Counted from the first letter of the stretch, positions 33,323 through 42,309 are shown. The stretch is DNA of 64,000 bases from Clostridium_AM sp900759715 (GCA_900759715.1 CAAEXF010000044.1:46895-110894); one strand, 5' to 3'. The notes: a model not told the origin generated them from the sequence alone. Numbers and translations: made by a program.

Positions 33323-35146
33323 ATGTTAAATAGAAAAGCAATAGTAAAGCTAATCTCTATAGTATTTATTGTTGGCATATTTATATTCATCTATATTAAT
33401 AGTCCGATTAGATCTCATAAAAGTTACCCAATATCAGATGGAACTTTCATTCAATTAGATCTTACTCAAAATTGGGATGATTCAAAATGGAAAAGTGAGC
33501 TTCAATACTTGAAGCAAAATAAAATGCACTTTCTTATTATTACTGGTGTTTCTTTCTCTAGTGGAAGTGAAACAAAATCTGTTTACAATAGCACCATGCC
33601 TGGATTTACAAAAGTTTATGGACAAACAGATCCTATTGATCTTTGTTTAAAAAATGCTGAGGAGTTAGGAATAAAAGTTTTCGTAGACACTTACTTTAAC
33701 AGTGATTGGTGGCAGAAATCTGGTGATGACCCGGAGTGGCTTTATGCGCAAATGCAAAAAATAAATCAAGTATCTGATGAACTATATGCTAAGTACCACT
33801 CTAAATATCCAAAGGCCTTTTATGGTTGGTACTTTCCATACGAAGTAGACAACGCTAAGTTTGCCAATACTAATCAGTTTAGTGTTTTATCTAATGCATT
33901 AAATATTAACCTAAGACATTTAAAAGATAAAAATGAACGTCTACCTATTTTGTTATCTCCTTTTATGAATTCCTCCTGCAGTACTCCTAAAGAATATGCT
34001 GATAACTGGTCATATTTATTCACACATACGGATCTAACAAAAGGCGATATTTTCTGTGTTCAAGATTCTGTTGGAAGTGGACGTATAAGCATCGATGAAT
34101 CTAATTCTTGGTTTACCGCTCTCAAGAAGGCTGTAAATACCAAGCCTGGTCTTTTATTTTGGGCGAATGTTGAAACTTTTGATTATGTAAATAATTCAAC
34201 TGCTCCATTAAATCGCCTTATTAAACAATTAAAGCTAGTAAGTCCTTGCGTTGATAACATAGTCTGTTTTTCTTATAGTCATTACTATAGTCCTAACAAT
34301 ATTAACGATGGTTTTCAAAATGCTTATTACAAGTATGTGAAAAATGGAGTTCTTCCATCTCATAAACCTGACAAGCCTCAGAACTTAACTGTAGAAACTA
34401 TAAATAAAAATGAATTTGCTCTTTCATGGACTGAACCTAAAAATACTAAGGATATCTGCGGATATAATGTATATCGCAATGGGACGCTAATTTTCAGCAC
34501 AATATCACAAAGAAAGTATGGCGGAGACTTAAAGGGCCTTTACATGAGTTATACGGACAGACCTCTTTTGGAAAGCAGTATAACCTCATATAGCTATGAG
34601 GTAAAATCCTTTGACTTTTCAGGAAATCTTTCTGATGCTTCTAATTCTATTAAAGTTAGTGCAAACCCTGATAAGCCTTTAGCTAAGTTGCTTTCCACAA
34701 ACTGTACTTATACAACTTTTCCTGCACCAGACTATATTTATGGTGATACAAATTCTAAAAAACTTACAGATGGAATCTATTCAAGTATAAACTCTAACAA
34801 AGATAAGTCTTTTGTAGGTTGGTATAATGATCCTATTGATATTACTATAGATCTAGATAAAATAACAGATACACAGCAATTTGCGGTGAGCTACTTAAGA
34901 GAACCAATTCCTTGGGTTCAATTGCCTTCTAAAGCATCAATTGCAGTTTCTAGTGATGGGATAAACTTTCAGCCAGTGGGTCTTTTAAGAATCCCTACAA
35001 TCCCATTTTCCGAACGCAGTGGTTGTAAATATAAAATATATTTAACCTTAGATAAACCAATACCTGCAAGGTTTATAAGACTTTCATCCTTTACAACTCC
35101 TTTCACTTACACATTTATAGATGAATTTGAAGTACGCAGCAATTAA
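33323..35146 (+). CDS. Secreted DUF4434 / Fn3 / discoidin-like protein
   Basis: This 607-residue protein has an N-terminal signal anchor (residues 9-27). A DUF4434 domain follows, a glycoside-hydrolase-like TIM-barrel family (about 40-340, with QLDLTQNWDD and YGWYFPYEVDNAKF). Then comes a fibronectin type III-like module (about 350-445, starting KPDKPQNLTVE), and a C-terminal beta-sandwich resembling F5/8 discoidin modules (about 455-605). It probably acts on extracellular polysaccharide at the membrane face; substrate unknown. It is a single gene with its own terminator downstream. Confidence 0.75.
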   Translation: MLNRKAIVKLISIVFIVGIFIFIYINSPIRSHKSYPISDGTFIQLDLTQNWDDSKWKSELQYLKQNKMHFLIITGVSFSSGSETKSVYNSTMPGFTKVYGQTDPIDLCLKNAEELGIKVFVDTYFNSDWWQKSGDDPEWLYAQMQKINQVSDELYAKYHSKYPKAFYGWYFPYEVDNAKFANTNQFSVLSNALNINLRHLKDKNERLPILLSPFMNSSCSTPKEYADNWSYLFTHTDLTKGDIFCVQDSVGSGRISIDESNSWFTALKKAVNTKPGLLFWANVETFDYVNNSTAPLNRLIKQLKLVSPCVDNIVCFSYSHYYSPNNINDGFQNAYYKYVKNGVLPSHKPDKPQNLTVETINKNEFALSWTEPKNTKDICGYNVYRNGTLIFSTISQRKYGGDLKGLYMSYTDRPLLESSITSYSYEVKSFDFSGNLSDASNSIKVSANPDKPLAKLLSTNCTYTTFPAPDYIYGDTNSKKLTDGIYSSINSNKDKSFVGWYNDPIDITIDLDKITDTQQFAVSYLREPIPWVQLPSKASIAVSSDGINFQPVGLLRIPTIPFSERSGCKYKIYLTLDKPIPARFIRLSSFTTPFTYTFIDEFEVRSN

Positions 35147-35151
35147 ATACA

Positions 35152-35183
35152 GGGGTATGTCAACATAGATTGACATGCCCCTT
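35152..35183. terminator. Bidirectional terminator between DUF4434 gene and iorB
   Basis: GGGGTATGTCAA and TTGACATGCCCC pair (one G-U) and are followed by TTTATATT; it lies between convergent genes. Confidence 0.85.
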
Positions 35184-35187
35184 TATA

Positions 35188-35757
35188 TTAAGCTCTACCT
35201 TGCTTAAATGCTTTTATATTCACATCTATGGTGCTTTTAGGCACATTATCTTTAATTACTTCAATCCAACTTTCCTCTTTAAAAGGCAAAAGTTTTGATA
35301 AGCATCCTAGCAATACTATATTTGCAGTCTTTATATTCCCTGAATCTTTTGCTATTTTATTAGCCTCTATAGGAATTACATCTAGGCCTTTACTCTTAAC
35401 TTTATCTTCTATATTCTCAGGGTATTCTTCTTTTTCAATTAACACCCTATTAGGAAATATTACCTCATCATTTATTATAACCTTAGCTCCATTTCTTAAG
35501 CTTTTTACCCATCTTAGTCCTTCAAGCTTTTCCATAGCTACCAATATGTCGCCTTCGCCCTTTGGTATGATTGGAGAATAAACTTTTTCACCAAATCTTA
35601 CACTTCCCCAAACCATGCCTCCTCTCTGAGAAAGCCCAATCACATCACTAGTTCTAATATCGTATCCTTCTCTAAAAGCAGTTTCAGCTAATATCTTAGT
35701 TGCAACAACAAGCCCTTGACCTCCAACTCCACTAATCAATATATTTGTTATACTCAT
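35188..35757 (-). CDS. iorB: Indolepyruvate ferredoxin oxidoreductase beta subunit
   Basis: This 189-residue gamma/beta-type subunit of 2-oxoacid:ferredoxin oxidoreductases opens with ITNILISGVGGQGLVVATKIL and has the family block DVIGLSQRGGMVWGSVR. With IorA it decarboxylates aryl pyruvates from Trp, Phe and Tyr to aryl-acetyl-CoA, reducing ferredoxin. The gene follows iorA after 12 bases. Confidence 0.93.
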   Translation of the reverse strand: MSITNILISGVGGQGLVVATKILAETAFREGYDIRTSDVIGLSQRGGMVWGSVRFGEKVYSPIIPKGEGDILVAMEKLEGLRWVKSLRNGAKVIINDEVIFPNRVLIEKEEYPENIEDKVKSKGLDVIPIEANKIAKDSGNIKTANIVLLGCLSKLLPFKEESWIEVIKDNVPKSTIDVNIKAFKQGRA

Positions 35758-35769
35758 GACTATCCCCCC

Positions 35770-37560
35770 TTAACTATTTGCCTCTGAACTTCTTTTTATA
35801 GCTCCTACTGGGCATACCTGTGAACAAACAGAACATCCTACACACATATCCGGATTGATATAAGAATTTTTCTTATCCTTACCTGGATATTGTTTCATGG
35901 ATATTGGCGGACAGTTAGTTCTAATACAACTCCTACAGCTTATACATATATTTTCATCAACGTAGAAGTGAGGTTGTTTTATTTTAAAGTTTAAAGCACA
36001 TGGTCTAGTTGTAACAATTATGGATAATCCTTCTCTCTTCATTGCAGCATGTATTGCTTCTTTAGTTTCCTTATATTTAAACTGATCTACTATTGTAACA
36101 TCCTTTATGCCAAAAGCTTTTAATACTTCTGGAATACTTATACTATAGCTATCTCTATCTTTAAAGTACTCTCCAGTTGTAAGCGTCTCTTGACCTCCAG
36201 TCATTGCAGTGGTTCTGTTATCCATTACAATAACAGTAATATTCTCTTTAGTTTTAGCTAGTTGAAGCATTCCTGTCATTCCAGAGTGAAAGAAGGTTCC
36301 ATCACCAATTGTAGCAACTATTGGCTTTTTCTTCCCTGCTCTATTCTGAGCTACTGCAACTCCTAAAGCATTTCCTAAGGAAGCTCCCATACTTATATTA
36401 GTTTTATGAACCTCAAAAGGCTCTAATATACCAAGTGAATAGCATCCTATATCTCCCATGACAGTAGCATTAGCCATCTTCAGAATGTGGAATATTGGTC
36501 TATGAGGACATCCTGAACATAGCATAGGCGTTCTTGATGGAATTTCTTCAGGCTCAACATCTGTTTCGTTAACATCTGCTTTTGATATAATGTCTAACTT
36601 TTCTAAGCCTTTTCGTATTTCGTCTATTGTAAGCTCCCCAGTAAATGAAAAATATTCTTTACCCTTGACCTCTATTCCATTTATTTTCAAAGCTTCCTCT
36701 ATATATGGCATGAGCTCCTCAATTACAACTATTTGTCTATACTTATTACTTAAATTTTTAATTTTATCTATAGGTAATGGCCATACCATTGCAAGCTTTA
36801 GAATAGAAGCTTTAACATTCAACTCTTTCAAACACTCATAAGGCATACCACTGCTAATAATTAAGGTATCTGAACCTTCCACTTCATCTAATGTATTTAA
36901 GTCTAGTTCATTATTAAATACTTTAAGTTTTTCTATTCTTTCCTTCATAAAGTATTGTTGTTTATTAGCATGCGGAGGAAGCATACAATACCTTGATTGT
37001 TCTGCAACAAATCCTTCTATTTCCTTCTCTTCTCTATCAGATAGTTCTACGATTCCTCTACAGTGGCACAGTCTGCTAGTCATCTTTAATAATACAGGAG
37101 TATTAAATTTTTCACTAATATTAAGACCAATCTTTACAAAATCTTTAGCTTCTTGTGGGTTAGATGGTTCAAATACAGGTATATTAGCATACTTGGCCCA
37201 AAATCTACTATCTTGTTCGTTTTGTGAGCTTGTAAGTCCAGGATCATCACCTACTACTAATATAAATCCTCCCTTAGTCTTTATTTGTGTAAATGTCATG
37301 AATGGATCTGCCGCTATGTTTATACCAACATGCTTCATAGATACCATGCTTCTAGCTCCAGCAAAGCTTCCTCCCATGGCTACTTCAAATGCAACCTTTT
37401 CATTTGTTCCCCATTCACAGTAAACTTCGGGATAGTTCTTTAAAGATTCTAGTATCTCTACTGTCGGTGATCCCGGATAACTTGAGGCCACTACACCTCC
37501 CGCTTCCCAAAATCCTCTGCTTATTGCTTGATTACCTGTTAAAACAACTTTTTGGTTCAA
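35770..37560 (-). CDS. iorA: Indolepyruvate ferredoxin oxidoreductase alpha subunit
   Basis: The large subunit holds the thiamine diphosphate site and two ferredoxin-type clusters. It opens with the pyruvate:ferredoxin oxidoreductase alpha-like TGNQAISRGFWEAGG. The ThDP-binding region includes the GDGTFFHSGM segment, and the C-terminal 60 residues carry two CxxCxxC-type 4Fe-4S motifs (ENICISCRSC and DMCVGCSVC). TTG at 37560 is preferred since GGGGGTG stands 6 bases upstream; the ATG at 37575 has no ribosome site. Role: aromatic amino-acid fermentation, transferring electrons to ferredoxin. Confidence 0.92.
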   Translation of the reverse strand: MNQKVVLTGNQAISRGFWEAGGVVASSYPGSPTVEILESLKNYPEVYCEWGTNEKVAFEVAMGGSFAGARSMVSMKHVGINIAADPFMTFTQIKTKGGFILVVGDDPGLTSSQNEQDSRFWAKYANIPVFEPSNPQEAKDFVKIGLNISEKFNTPVLLKMTSRLCHCRGIVELSDREEKEIEGFVAEQSRYCMLPPHANKQQYFMKERIEKLKVFNNELDLNTLDEVEGSDTLIISSGMPYECLKELNVKASILKLAMVWPLPIDKIKNLSNKYRQIVVIEELMPYIEEALKINGIEVKGKEYFSFTGELTIDEIRKGLEKLDIISKADVNETDVEPEEIPSRTPMLCSGCPHRPIFHILKMANATVMGDIGCYSLGILEPFEVHKTNISMGASLGNALGVAVAQNRAGKKKPIVATIGDGTFFHSGMTGMLQLAKTKENITVIVMDNRTTAMTGGQETLTTGEYFKDRDSYSISIPEVLKAFGIKDVTIVDQFKYKETKEAIHAAMKREGLSIIVTTRPCALNFKIKQPHFYVDENICISCRSCIRTNCPPISMKQYPGKDKKNSYINPDMCVGCSVCSQVCPVGAIKRSSEANS

Positions 37561-37768
37561 TAATAACACCCCCATTTGATTTATGTTTATTATATAAATA
37601 TATATTATTATACTACAATTGAAAAATATCCCTTATGTTCTAACAATTATTATCCTATCACAATCACTATTAATTATCAACAAAATATTTTAAACTAATG
37701 TAGACAATTACATTGTCCTTATTATAAACTATTAATATAGCAAATTTATTTTAATTTAGGTGAAAGTT

Positions 37769-38242
37769 ATGGATAAAATATATACTGTATATTATAAATC
37801 TCCAATTGGTACTATAGAGCTTATAGGCAATAATGATGGTGTTATTTCCTTATACTTTATAGAAGAAGACGTAACATCTTCTGAAACTCCTGATTGTTTA
37901 GTTGAATGTATTAATCAACTTGATGAATACTTTAAAGGTGTTAGAAAAAATTTTTCACTAAAACTAAATATTAGTGGAACTGAATTCAGAAAAAGGGTAT
38001 GGAATAAACTTCAAGATATACCTTATGGAGAAACATGCTCATATTTAGATATAGCCAAGGCTATAGAAAATGAAAAAGCTGTAAGAGCTGTAGGTGGTGC
38101 TAACCATAACAATAAAATAAGTATAATTATTCCTTGTCACAGGGTCATCGGAAGTTCTGGGAGTTTAACTGGATATGGTGGCGGACTATGGAGAAAGGAT
38201 TGGCTGTTAAAACACGAGAAAAATTTTAAAGATGTAAAATAA
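37769..38242 (+). CDS. ogt: Methylated-DNA-protein-cysteine methyltransferase
   Basis: This suicidal repair protein removes O6-alkyl groups from guanine onto its own cysteine. The 157-residue protein has the active-site motif IPCHRVIG with Cys123, the helix-turn-helix TEFRKRVWNKLQDIPYGET and the Asn hinge. ATG 37769 follows TAGGTG by a short spacer; the frame is open to 37760. Single gene with no operon partner seen. Confidence 0.95.
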   Translation: MDKIYTVYYKSPIGTIELIGNNDGVISLYFIEEDVTSSETPDCLVECINQLDEYFKGVRKNFSLKLNISGTEFRKRVWNKLQDIPYGETCSYLDIAKAIENEKAVRAVGGANHNNKISIIIPCHRVIGSSGSLTGYGGGLWRKDWLLKHEKNFKDVK

Positions 38243-38256
38243 CGAGCTAATAATTA

Positions 38257-38285
38257 TTGACATATAATTTTATAACTATTATAAT
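38257..38285 (+). promoter_or_regulatory. Consensus sigma-A promoter of the asnS leader
   Basis: TTGACA at 38257-38262, a 17-base spacer and TATAAT at 38280-38285 form a perfect consensus; start near 38292. Confidence 0.88.
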
Positions 38286-38329
38286 TTTAAGATAAAATAT
38301 TATCACTTTAACATAATATCTAAAACTAT

Positions 38330-38592
38330 GATGAGAAAAGTACATATAGAACTTATTTAAAGCGAGTTGATGATGGTGAAAGATCAATAATCAAGTCTGT
38401 ATGGAAGAACATCTCTGAGTTTCTAACCGAATTTTAAGTAAAAGTAGGCTTAGAGGTATCCAATACCTTATAATTGGTAAGCATAAAATCATTTATTTTT
38501 TGCTTTTTAAAGTTGGTCATATTTATGACAAATTGGGTGGTACCGCGGAACTTAAGCCTTTCGTCCCTTTGTGGATGGAGGGCTTTTATATT
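38330..38592 (+). ncRNA. T-box leader controlling asnS
   Basis: The leader contains the T-box TGGGTGGTACCGCG at 38534-38547 followed by a terminator hairpin (GCCTTTCGTCC paired with the GGATGGAGGGC side) and a T-rich run. An AGTA-G box lies near 38437-38453. The likely specifier codon is AAC (38425-38427, in a TCTAACCGAA context), which matches asparagine. Uncharged tRNA-Asn would pair with both sites and favour read-through into asnS. Confidence 0.93.
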
Positions 38593-38648
38593 TATACATA
38601 TTTGGGTAAAATATCATAATATCATAAAAAATAAGGAGGATTTATAAA

Positions 38649-40040
38649 ATGGACATAACATTAGTTAAACAACTTTACAGAGAATGTGAAAAATTTGCTG
38701 ATAAAGATGTAAAGATTTCAGGATGGGTTAGAACAGTAAGGGATTCTAAAACATTTGGCTTCGTTGAAATAAACGATGGAAGCTTCTTTAAAAATGTACA
38801 AATAGTGTTTGAAGATAGTTTAGATAACTTTAAGGAGATCACTAAGCTTCCTATTAGTACATCACTAGCTGTAGAAGGTACAGTAGTTCTTACACCAGAT
38901 TCAAAGCAACCTTTTGAAATTAAAGCAAAGAAAATATCAGTAGAGGGGAACTCTTCTTCAGACTATCCTCTACAAAAGAAGAGACATACGCTTGAATATT
39001 TAAGAACTATAGCACATTTAAGACCTAGAAGCAATACATTTTCAGCTGTGTTTAGAGTTCGTTCAATAGCTGCTTATGCAGTTCATAAGTTCTTCCAAGA
39101 ACAAGGTTTTGTATATGCTAACACTCCAATAATCACAGGAAGTGACTGTGAAGGTGCTGGAGAAATGTTTAGATTAACTACATTAGATATGCAAAATGTT
39201 CCAAAGGATGATAAGGGAAACATAGACTTTTCTCAAGACTTCTTTGGAAAAGAGACTAATCTTACTGTAAGTGGTCAATTATCCGCAGAGTGTATGGCTC
39301 TTGCTTTTAGAAATGTTTATACCTTTGGACCAACATTTAGAGCAGAGAATTCAAACACAGCAAGACATGCTGCTGAGTTCTGGATGATTGAACCTGAAAT
39401 GGCTTTTGCAGAATTAAAAGATTATATGGATGTAGCTGAAGGTCTTGTTAAGTACGTTATAAAATACGTATTAGCAAATGCACCTGAAGAAATGGAGTTT
39501 TTCAGTTCATTTGTTGATAAAGGATTATTTGATAGATTAGATAACGTTGCTAATTCTGATTTTGGAAGAATAACTTATACTGAAGCTGTTGATATTCTTG
39601 AAAAATGTGGTGAACAGTTCCAATATCCAGTTGAGTGGGGAATTGACCTACAAACAGAGCACGAAAGATACTTAACTGAAAAAGTATTTAAAAAGCCAAT
39701 ATTCGTTACAGATTATCCAAAGGATATCAAAGCATTCTACATGAGATTAAATGATGATGGCAAAACTGTTGCTGCAGCAGACCTATTAGTACCTGGAGTT
39801 GGTGAAATCGTTGGTGGAAGCCAAAGAGAAGAACGTATTGACGTTCTTGAAAAGAGAATTCAAGAAATGGGCCTAAATAAGCAAGATTATTGGTGGTATT
39901 TAGAGCTAAGAAAATATGGAGAAACTAAACATTCCGGTTTTGGTCTTGGATTTGAAAGAATCCTAATGTATATTACAGGAATGTCCAATATAAGAGATGT
40001 AATTCCATTCCCAAGAACAACTGGATCAGCTGAATTCTAA
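38649..40040 (+). CDS. asnS: Asparaginyl-tRNA synthetase
   Basis: This 463-residue class IIb synthetase has an OB-fold anticodon domain at residues 15-105 (KISGWVRTVRDSKTFGFVEIND). The catalytic core has motif 2 FRAENSNTARHAAEFWMIEPE and motif 3 GFGLGFERILMYI. AAGGAGG lies 10 bases before ATG. The T-box leader sets its expression by tRNA-Asn charging. Its last 20 bases are repeated exactly 1,702 bp downstream, on the far side of the foreign-looking aminotransferase gene. Confidence 0.97.
   Translation: MDITLVKQLYRECEKFADKDVKISGWVRTVRDSKTFGFVEINDGSFFKNVQIVFEDSLDNFKEITKLPISTSLAVEGTVVLTPDSKQPFEIKAKKISVEGNSSSDYPLQKKRHTLEYLRTIAHLRPRSNTFSAVFRVRSIAAYAVHKFFQEQGFVYANTPIITGSDCEGAGEMFRLTTLDMQNVPKDDKGNIDFSQDFFGKETNLTVSGQLSAECMALAFRNVYTFGPTFRAENSNTARHAAEFWMIEPEMAFAELKDYMDVAEGLVKYVIKYVLANAPEEMEFFSSFVDKGLFDRLDNVANSDFGRITYTEAVDILEKCGEQFQYPVEWGIDLQTEHERYLTEKVFKKPIFVTDYPKDIKAFYMRLNDDGKTVAAADLLVPGVGEIVGGSQREERIDVLEKRIQEMGLNKQDYWWYLELRKYGETKHSGFGLGFERILMYITGMSNIRDVIPFPRTTGSAEF
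40021..40040 (+). repeat. Direct repeat, left copy (3' end of asnS)
   Basis: CTGGATCAGCTGAATTCTAA, the last codons and stop of asnS; an exact copy stands at 41723-41742. The pair brackets the aminotransferase gene and looks like the duplicated target or attachment core of an insertion. Confidence 0.85.
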
Positions 40041-40071
40041 TTAATTACTTTGATAAAATCAAGCCATATTA

Positions 40072-40102
40072 GGGCTTTCTCAAATAGGAGAAAGTCCTTT
40101 TT
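40072..40102 (+). terminator. Terminator downstream of asnS
   Basis: GGGCTTTCTC and GAGAAAGTCC with a six-base loop are followed by TTTTT. The remaining gap 40103-40404 is AT-rich and holds no supported gene. Confidence 0.88.
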
Positions 40103-40404
40103 CATGCAAAATAACACAACCCATAATCAATTAGTCCGTAGTTATGAATATATTATTTTTAGGTTGCTGTATACATTGCTGAATTTGTTTATTCAATATT
40201 ATTAATCATTGGATTTTTTTACCGTAGTCCCTTCTACTGTTCATCAAATATTAAATCTTTGATAAAAAATTTACTTTATATCTATCTTATTATTTTGAGT
40301 AACGGTTTTGGAGACCTTTTAATGGTTTAACAATACCATCGGGTGTCATTTTTCCCATAAGAAGCATATTATAAAACAGTATGTATCAAAGGAGGGCAAT
40401 CTTT

Positions 40405-41670
40405 ATGATGTCCAATCTGCGGAACTGTTTTTTTGGAACTGACACACTGATAAGCACCCACTGTGGCTTTACAAGCAGAGTGTATTTAAATAATGCCGCG
40501 ACTCCTTTGGCTGCTAAGCCAGCCATTCAAGAGTTATACAAAACCCTTCCTATTTATTCATATGGCAATGAACCCAATGCTTTATCAGCTCAATTCGCAT
40601 CAAAATATAACGAGGTCAGAGATATAGTAATGGACTTTATCAGTGCCGACCCATCGCTGGATACTGTTATTTACACATCTACCACGACCTCAGCCATCAA
40701 CATTCTCAGCCAGGTTTATTATGAGCATGACCCGGATCAGGTCATCTTGACGACGAGAATGGAGCATATGGCCAACTATCTGCCCTTCCGAGAAAAGATG
40801 AAGACTCTGCTTGTCGGCCTTACGCCGGATGGTAACGTAGATATGAACGACTATGCCGCCAAGCTGAAACAATACAGCGGGCAGATTAAGCTGGTGGCTG
40901 TAACCGGGGCGTCCAACATAACAGGTATAATTCCCCCCTTTTATGACATGGCTGCAATGGCCCATAGTCATGGAGCCAAAATACTCGTTGACGCAGTACA
41001 GCTTGTACAGCACAAGAGCTTTACCATGAAGCCTCACGACGATGCCTCCCACATTGATTTTGTGTCCTTTGACGGCCATAAGTTTTACACAGGGCAATCC
41101 GGTGGCGTTTTGGTGGGAGACAGAGTATTTTTGGATCAATATAAACCACTGATGTATGGAGCCGGTATTACTGAATTTGTAAGCAATTCAAAGATCATAT
41201 ATAAGAGTTCTCCGGAAAGGTATGAGGCCGGATACCCCCACTTCCTTGGCATCATCTCTTTGGGCGCGGCAATCCGTTTTCTAAACGAGATTGGCATGAA
41301 GAATGTTGAAGAATGGGAACGAAGGCTATATCGACACCTTATTAGACGCCTAAGTCAAATCCCGAATCTGATTCTGTATGGCGACGTATATAACAATACA
41401 CGAACCCCGTTTGCGGCATTCAATCTTAAGGATATGTCATACCAGACGCTTGCCAACAGGCTTGGATATGGATACGGCATTAATATAGGGTCGGGTACAA
41501 ATGGGTCTAATCTATATGTTCAAGATCTGCTTGGGCTTACGGACGAGCAGGCGTTTTCTCTCTATCGAAGCGGTGAAGGATACGGTATTGTCAGAGCTTC
41601 AATCGGACTGTTTAACAACTATGACGATATCGACCGTCTGGCCGATGCATTGTTCAGCATATCGTCATAA
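40405..41670 (+). CDS. Class V PLP-dependent aminotransferase (cysteine-desulfurase fold), foreign composition
   Basis: This 421-residue class V aminotransferase has a PLP Lys in VSFDGHKFYTGQSGGVLVG, an N-terminal YLNNAATPL segment typical of the NifS/SufS fold, and TRMEHMANYLPFREK. The catalytic Cys loop of true desulfurases is not evident, so an isopenicillin-epimerase-like or lyase role is as likely. Start at 40405 is set by AAAGGAGGG 8 bases upstream. The gene is visibly richer in G and C and in codons such as GCC, CTG and GGC than every neighbour. It lies between 20-bp direct repeats of the asnS end, so recent acquisition is likely. Confidence 0.85.
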   Translation: MMSNLRNCFFGTDTLISTHCGFTSRVYLNNAATPLAAKPAIQELYKTLPIYSYGNEPNALSAQFASKYNEVRDIVMDFISADPSLDTVIYTSTTTSAINILSQVYYEHDPDQVILTTRMEHMANYLPFREKMKTLLVGLTPDGNVDMNDYAAKLKQYSGQIKLVAVTGASNITGIIPPFYDMAAMAHSHGAKILVDAVQLVQHKSFTMKPHDDASHIDFVSFDGHKFYTGQSGGVLVGDRVFLDQYKPLMYGAGITEFVSNSKIIYKSSPERYEAGYPHFLGIISLGAAIRFLNEIGMKNVEEWERRLYRHLIRRLSQIPNLILYGDVYNNTRTPFAAFNLKDMSYQTLANRLGYGYGINIGSGTNGSNLYVQDLLGLTDEQAFSLYRSGEGYGIVRASIGLFNNYDDIDRLADALFSISS

Positions 41671-41722
41671 CCGCGCTGCTTGCAATAGTATATGCTAGTA
41701 AAAGTCAAGGCAACAAAAAAGG

Positions 41723-41742
41723 CTGGATCAGCTGAATTCTAA
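41723..41742 (+). repeat. Direct repeat, right copy
   Basis: An exact 20-base copy of the asnS 3' end (40021-40040), 53 bases after the aminotransferase stop. After this point the base composition returns to that of the host chromosome. Confidence 0.85.
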
Positions 41743-41782
41743 AATTTAAAATTTTGTGATACAAAATTTTTCAGAGGATAAA

Positions 41783-41818
41783 GGACAATTGACAGAGGAC
41801 AATGTCTGTCAATTGTCC
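41783..41818. repeat. Palindromic extragenic element
   Basis: Perfect 14-bp arms GGACAATTGACAGA and TCTGTCAATTGTCC surround an eight-base loop that again contains GGACAAT. It resembles dispersed clostridial palindromic repeats; a run of A follows on plus, so it is not an obvious terminator in that direction. Confidence 0.65.
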
Positions 41819-41847
41819 TCTAAAAAACGCTTCGAATTTTTTATTAT

Positions 41848-41876
41848 TTGACATGTTTATTATATAAAATTATAAT
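41848..41876 (+). promoter_or_regulatory. Consensus sigma-A promoter ahead of the hydF operon
   Basis: TTGACA (41848-41853), 17-base spacer, TATAAT (41871-41876). Transcription would start near 41883, about 160 bases before the first gene. Confidence 0.85.
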
Positions 41877-41882
41877 TAAGAT

Positions 41883-42028
41883 AGTTAATCTAAATTAACG
41901 GAATACTCGGTTATTTTAGATTTTTGAAATTTAAAATTTTATTTGACCTAATTGCAAGGATTTTTCTAAGCAAAAGGGAAGGAGGGATACTTAGTAAATA
42001 TCTTTGGCCTTTTGCCAAAGTTTTTTTT
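41883..42028 (+). promoter_or_regulatory. Attenuator-like 5' leader of the TM1266/hydF operon
   Basis: An intrinsic terminator CTTTGGC-loop-GCCAAAG with eight T (42002-42028) lies inside the leader, 17 bases before the first start codon. Upstream GCAAAAGG (41970-41977) is perfectly complementary to CCTTTTGC (42008-42015), which covers the loop and right arm, so an antiterminator can compete. A first hairpin (AATCTAAA..TTTAGATT, near 41888-41925) could be part of a sensor. The ligand or factor is unknown. Confidence 0.6.
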
Positions 42029-42045
42029 GTTTTGGAGGTAAAGCT

Positions 42046-42291
42046 ATGGAAAAAAGAATAGGCGTTGTTGGTATTGTAATAGAAAATCTAGAAAGCGCAT
42101 CAAAAGTTAATGATATATTACATTATCATGCAGAGATTATAGTTGGAAGGTTAGGAATTCCATATAGAGAAAAGAATCTATCTGTTATTTCACTAATAGT
42201 AGATGGCACATCGGATGAAATAAGTGCTATGACAGGAAAACTCGGAAAAATTGATGGCGTAAACGTAAAGTCAGCAATAACTAAAAAATAA
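42046..42291 (+). CDS. TM1266-type putative iron-only hydrogenase system regulator
   Basis: This 81-residue ACT-like small protein, opening RIGVVGIVIENLESASKVND, matches the TM1266 family found beside [FeFe]-hydrogenase maturation genes. A regulatory role is presumed from synteny. ATG at 42046 follows TGGAGG by 8 bases. The longer frame from 42004 begins inside the terminator hairpin and is rejected. hydF follows after 18 bases. Confidence 0.87.
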   Translation: MEKRIGVVGIVIENLESASKVNDILHYHAEIIVGRLGIPYREKNLSVISLIVDGTSDEISAMTGKLGKIDGVNVKSAITKK

Positions 42292-42309
42292 AATTTTAGG
42301 AGGATAATT

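Noticed and set aside
40290..40367. 25-codon minus-strand ORF (MLLMGKMTPDG..) downstream of asnS
   Set aside because: Lysine/glycine pattern looks protein-like but there is no ribosome site or recognisable family; too short to support.
42004..42045. 14-codon extension of the TM1266-type gene
   Set aside because: It begins inside the terminator hairpin and its codons are the T tract; the ATG behind TGGAGG is clearly the start.
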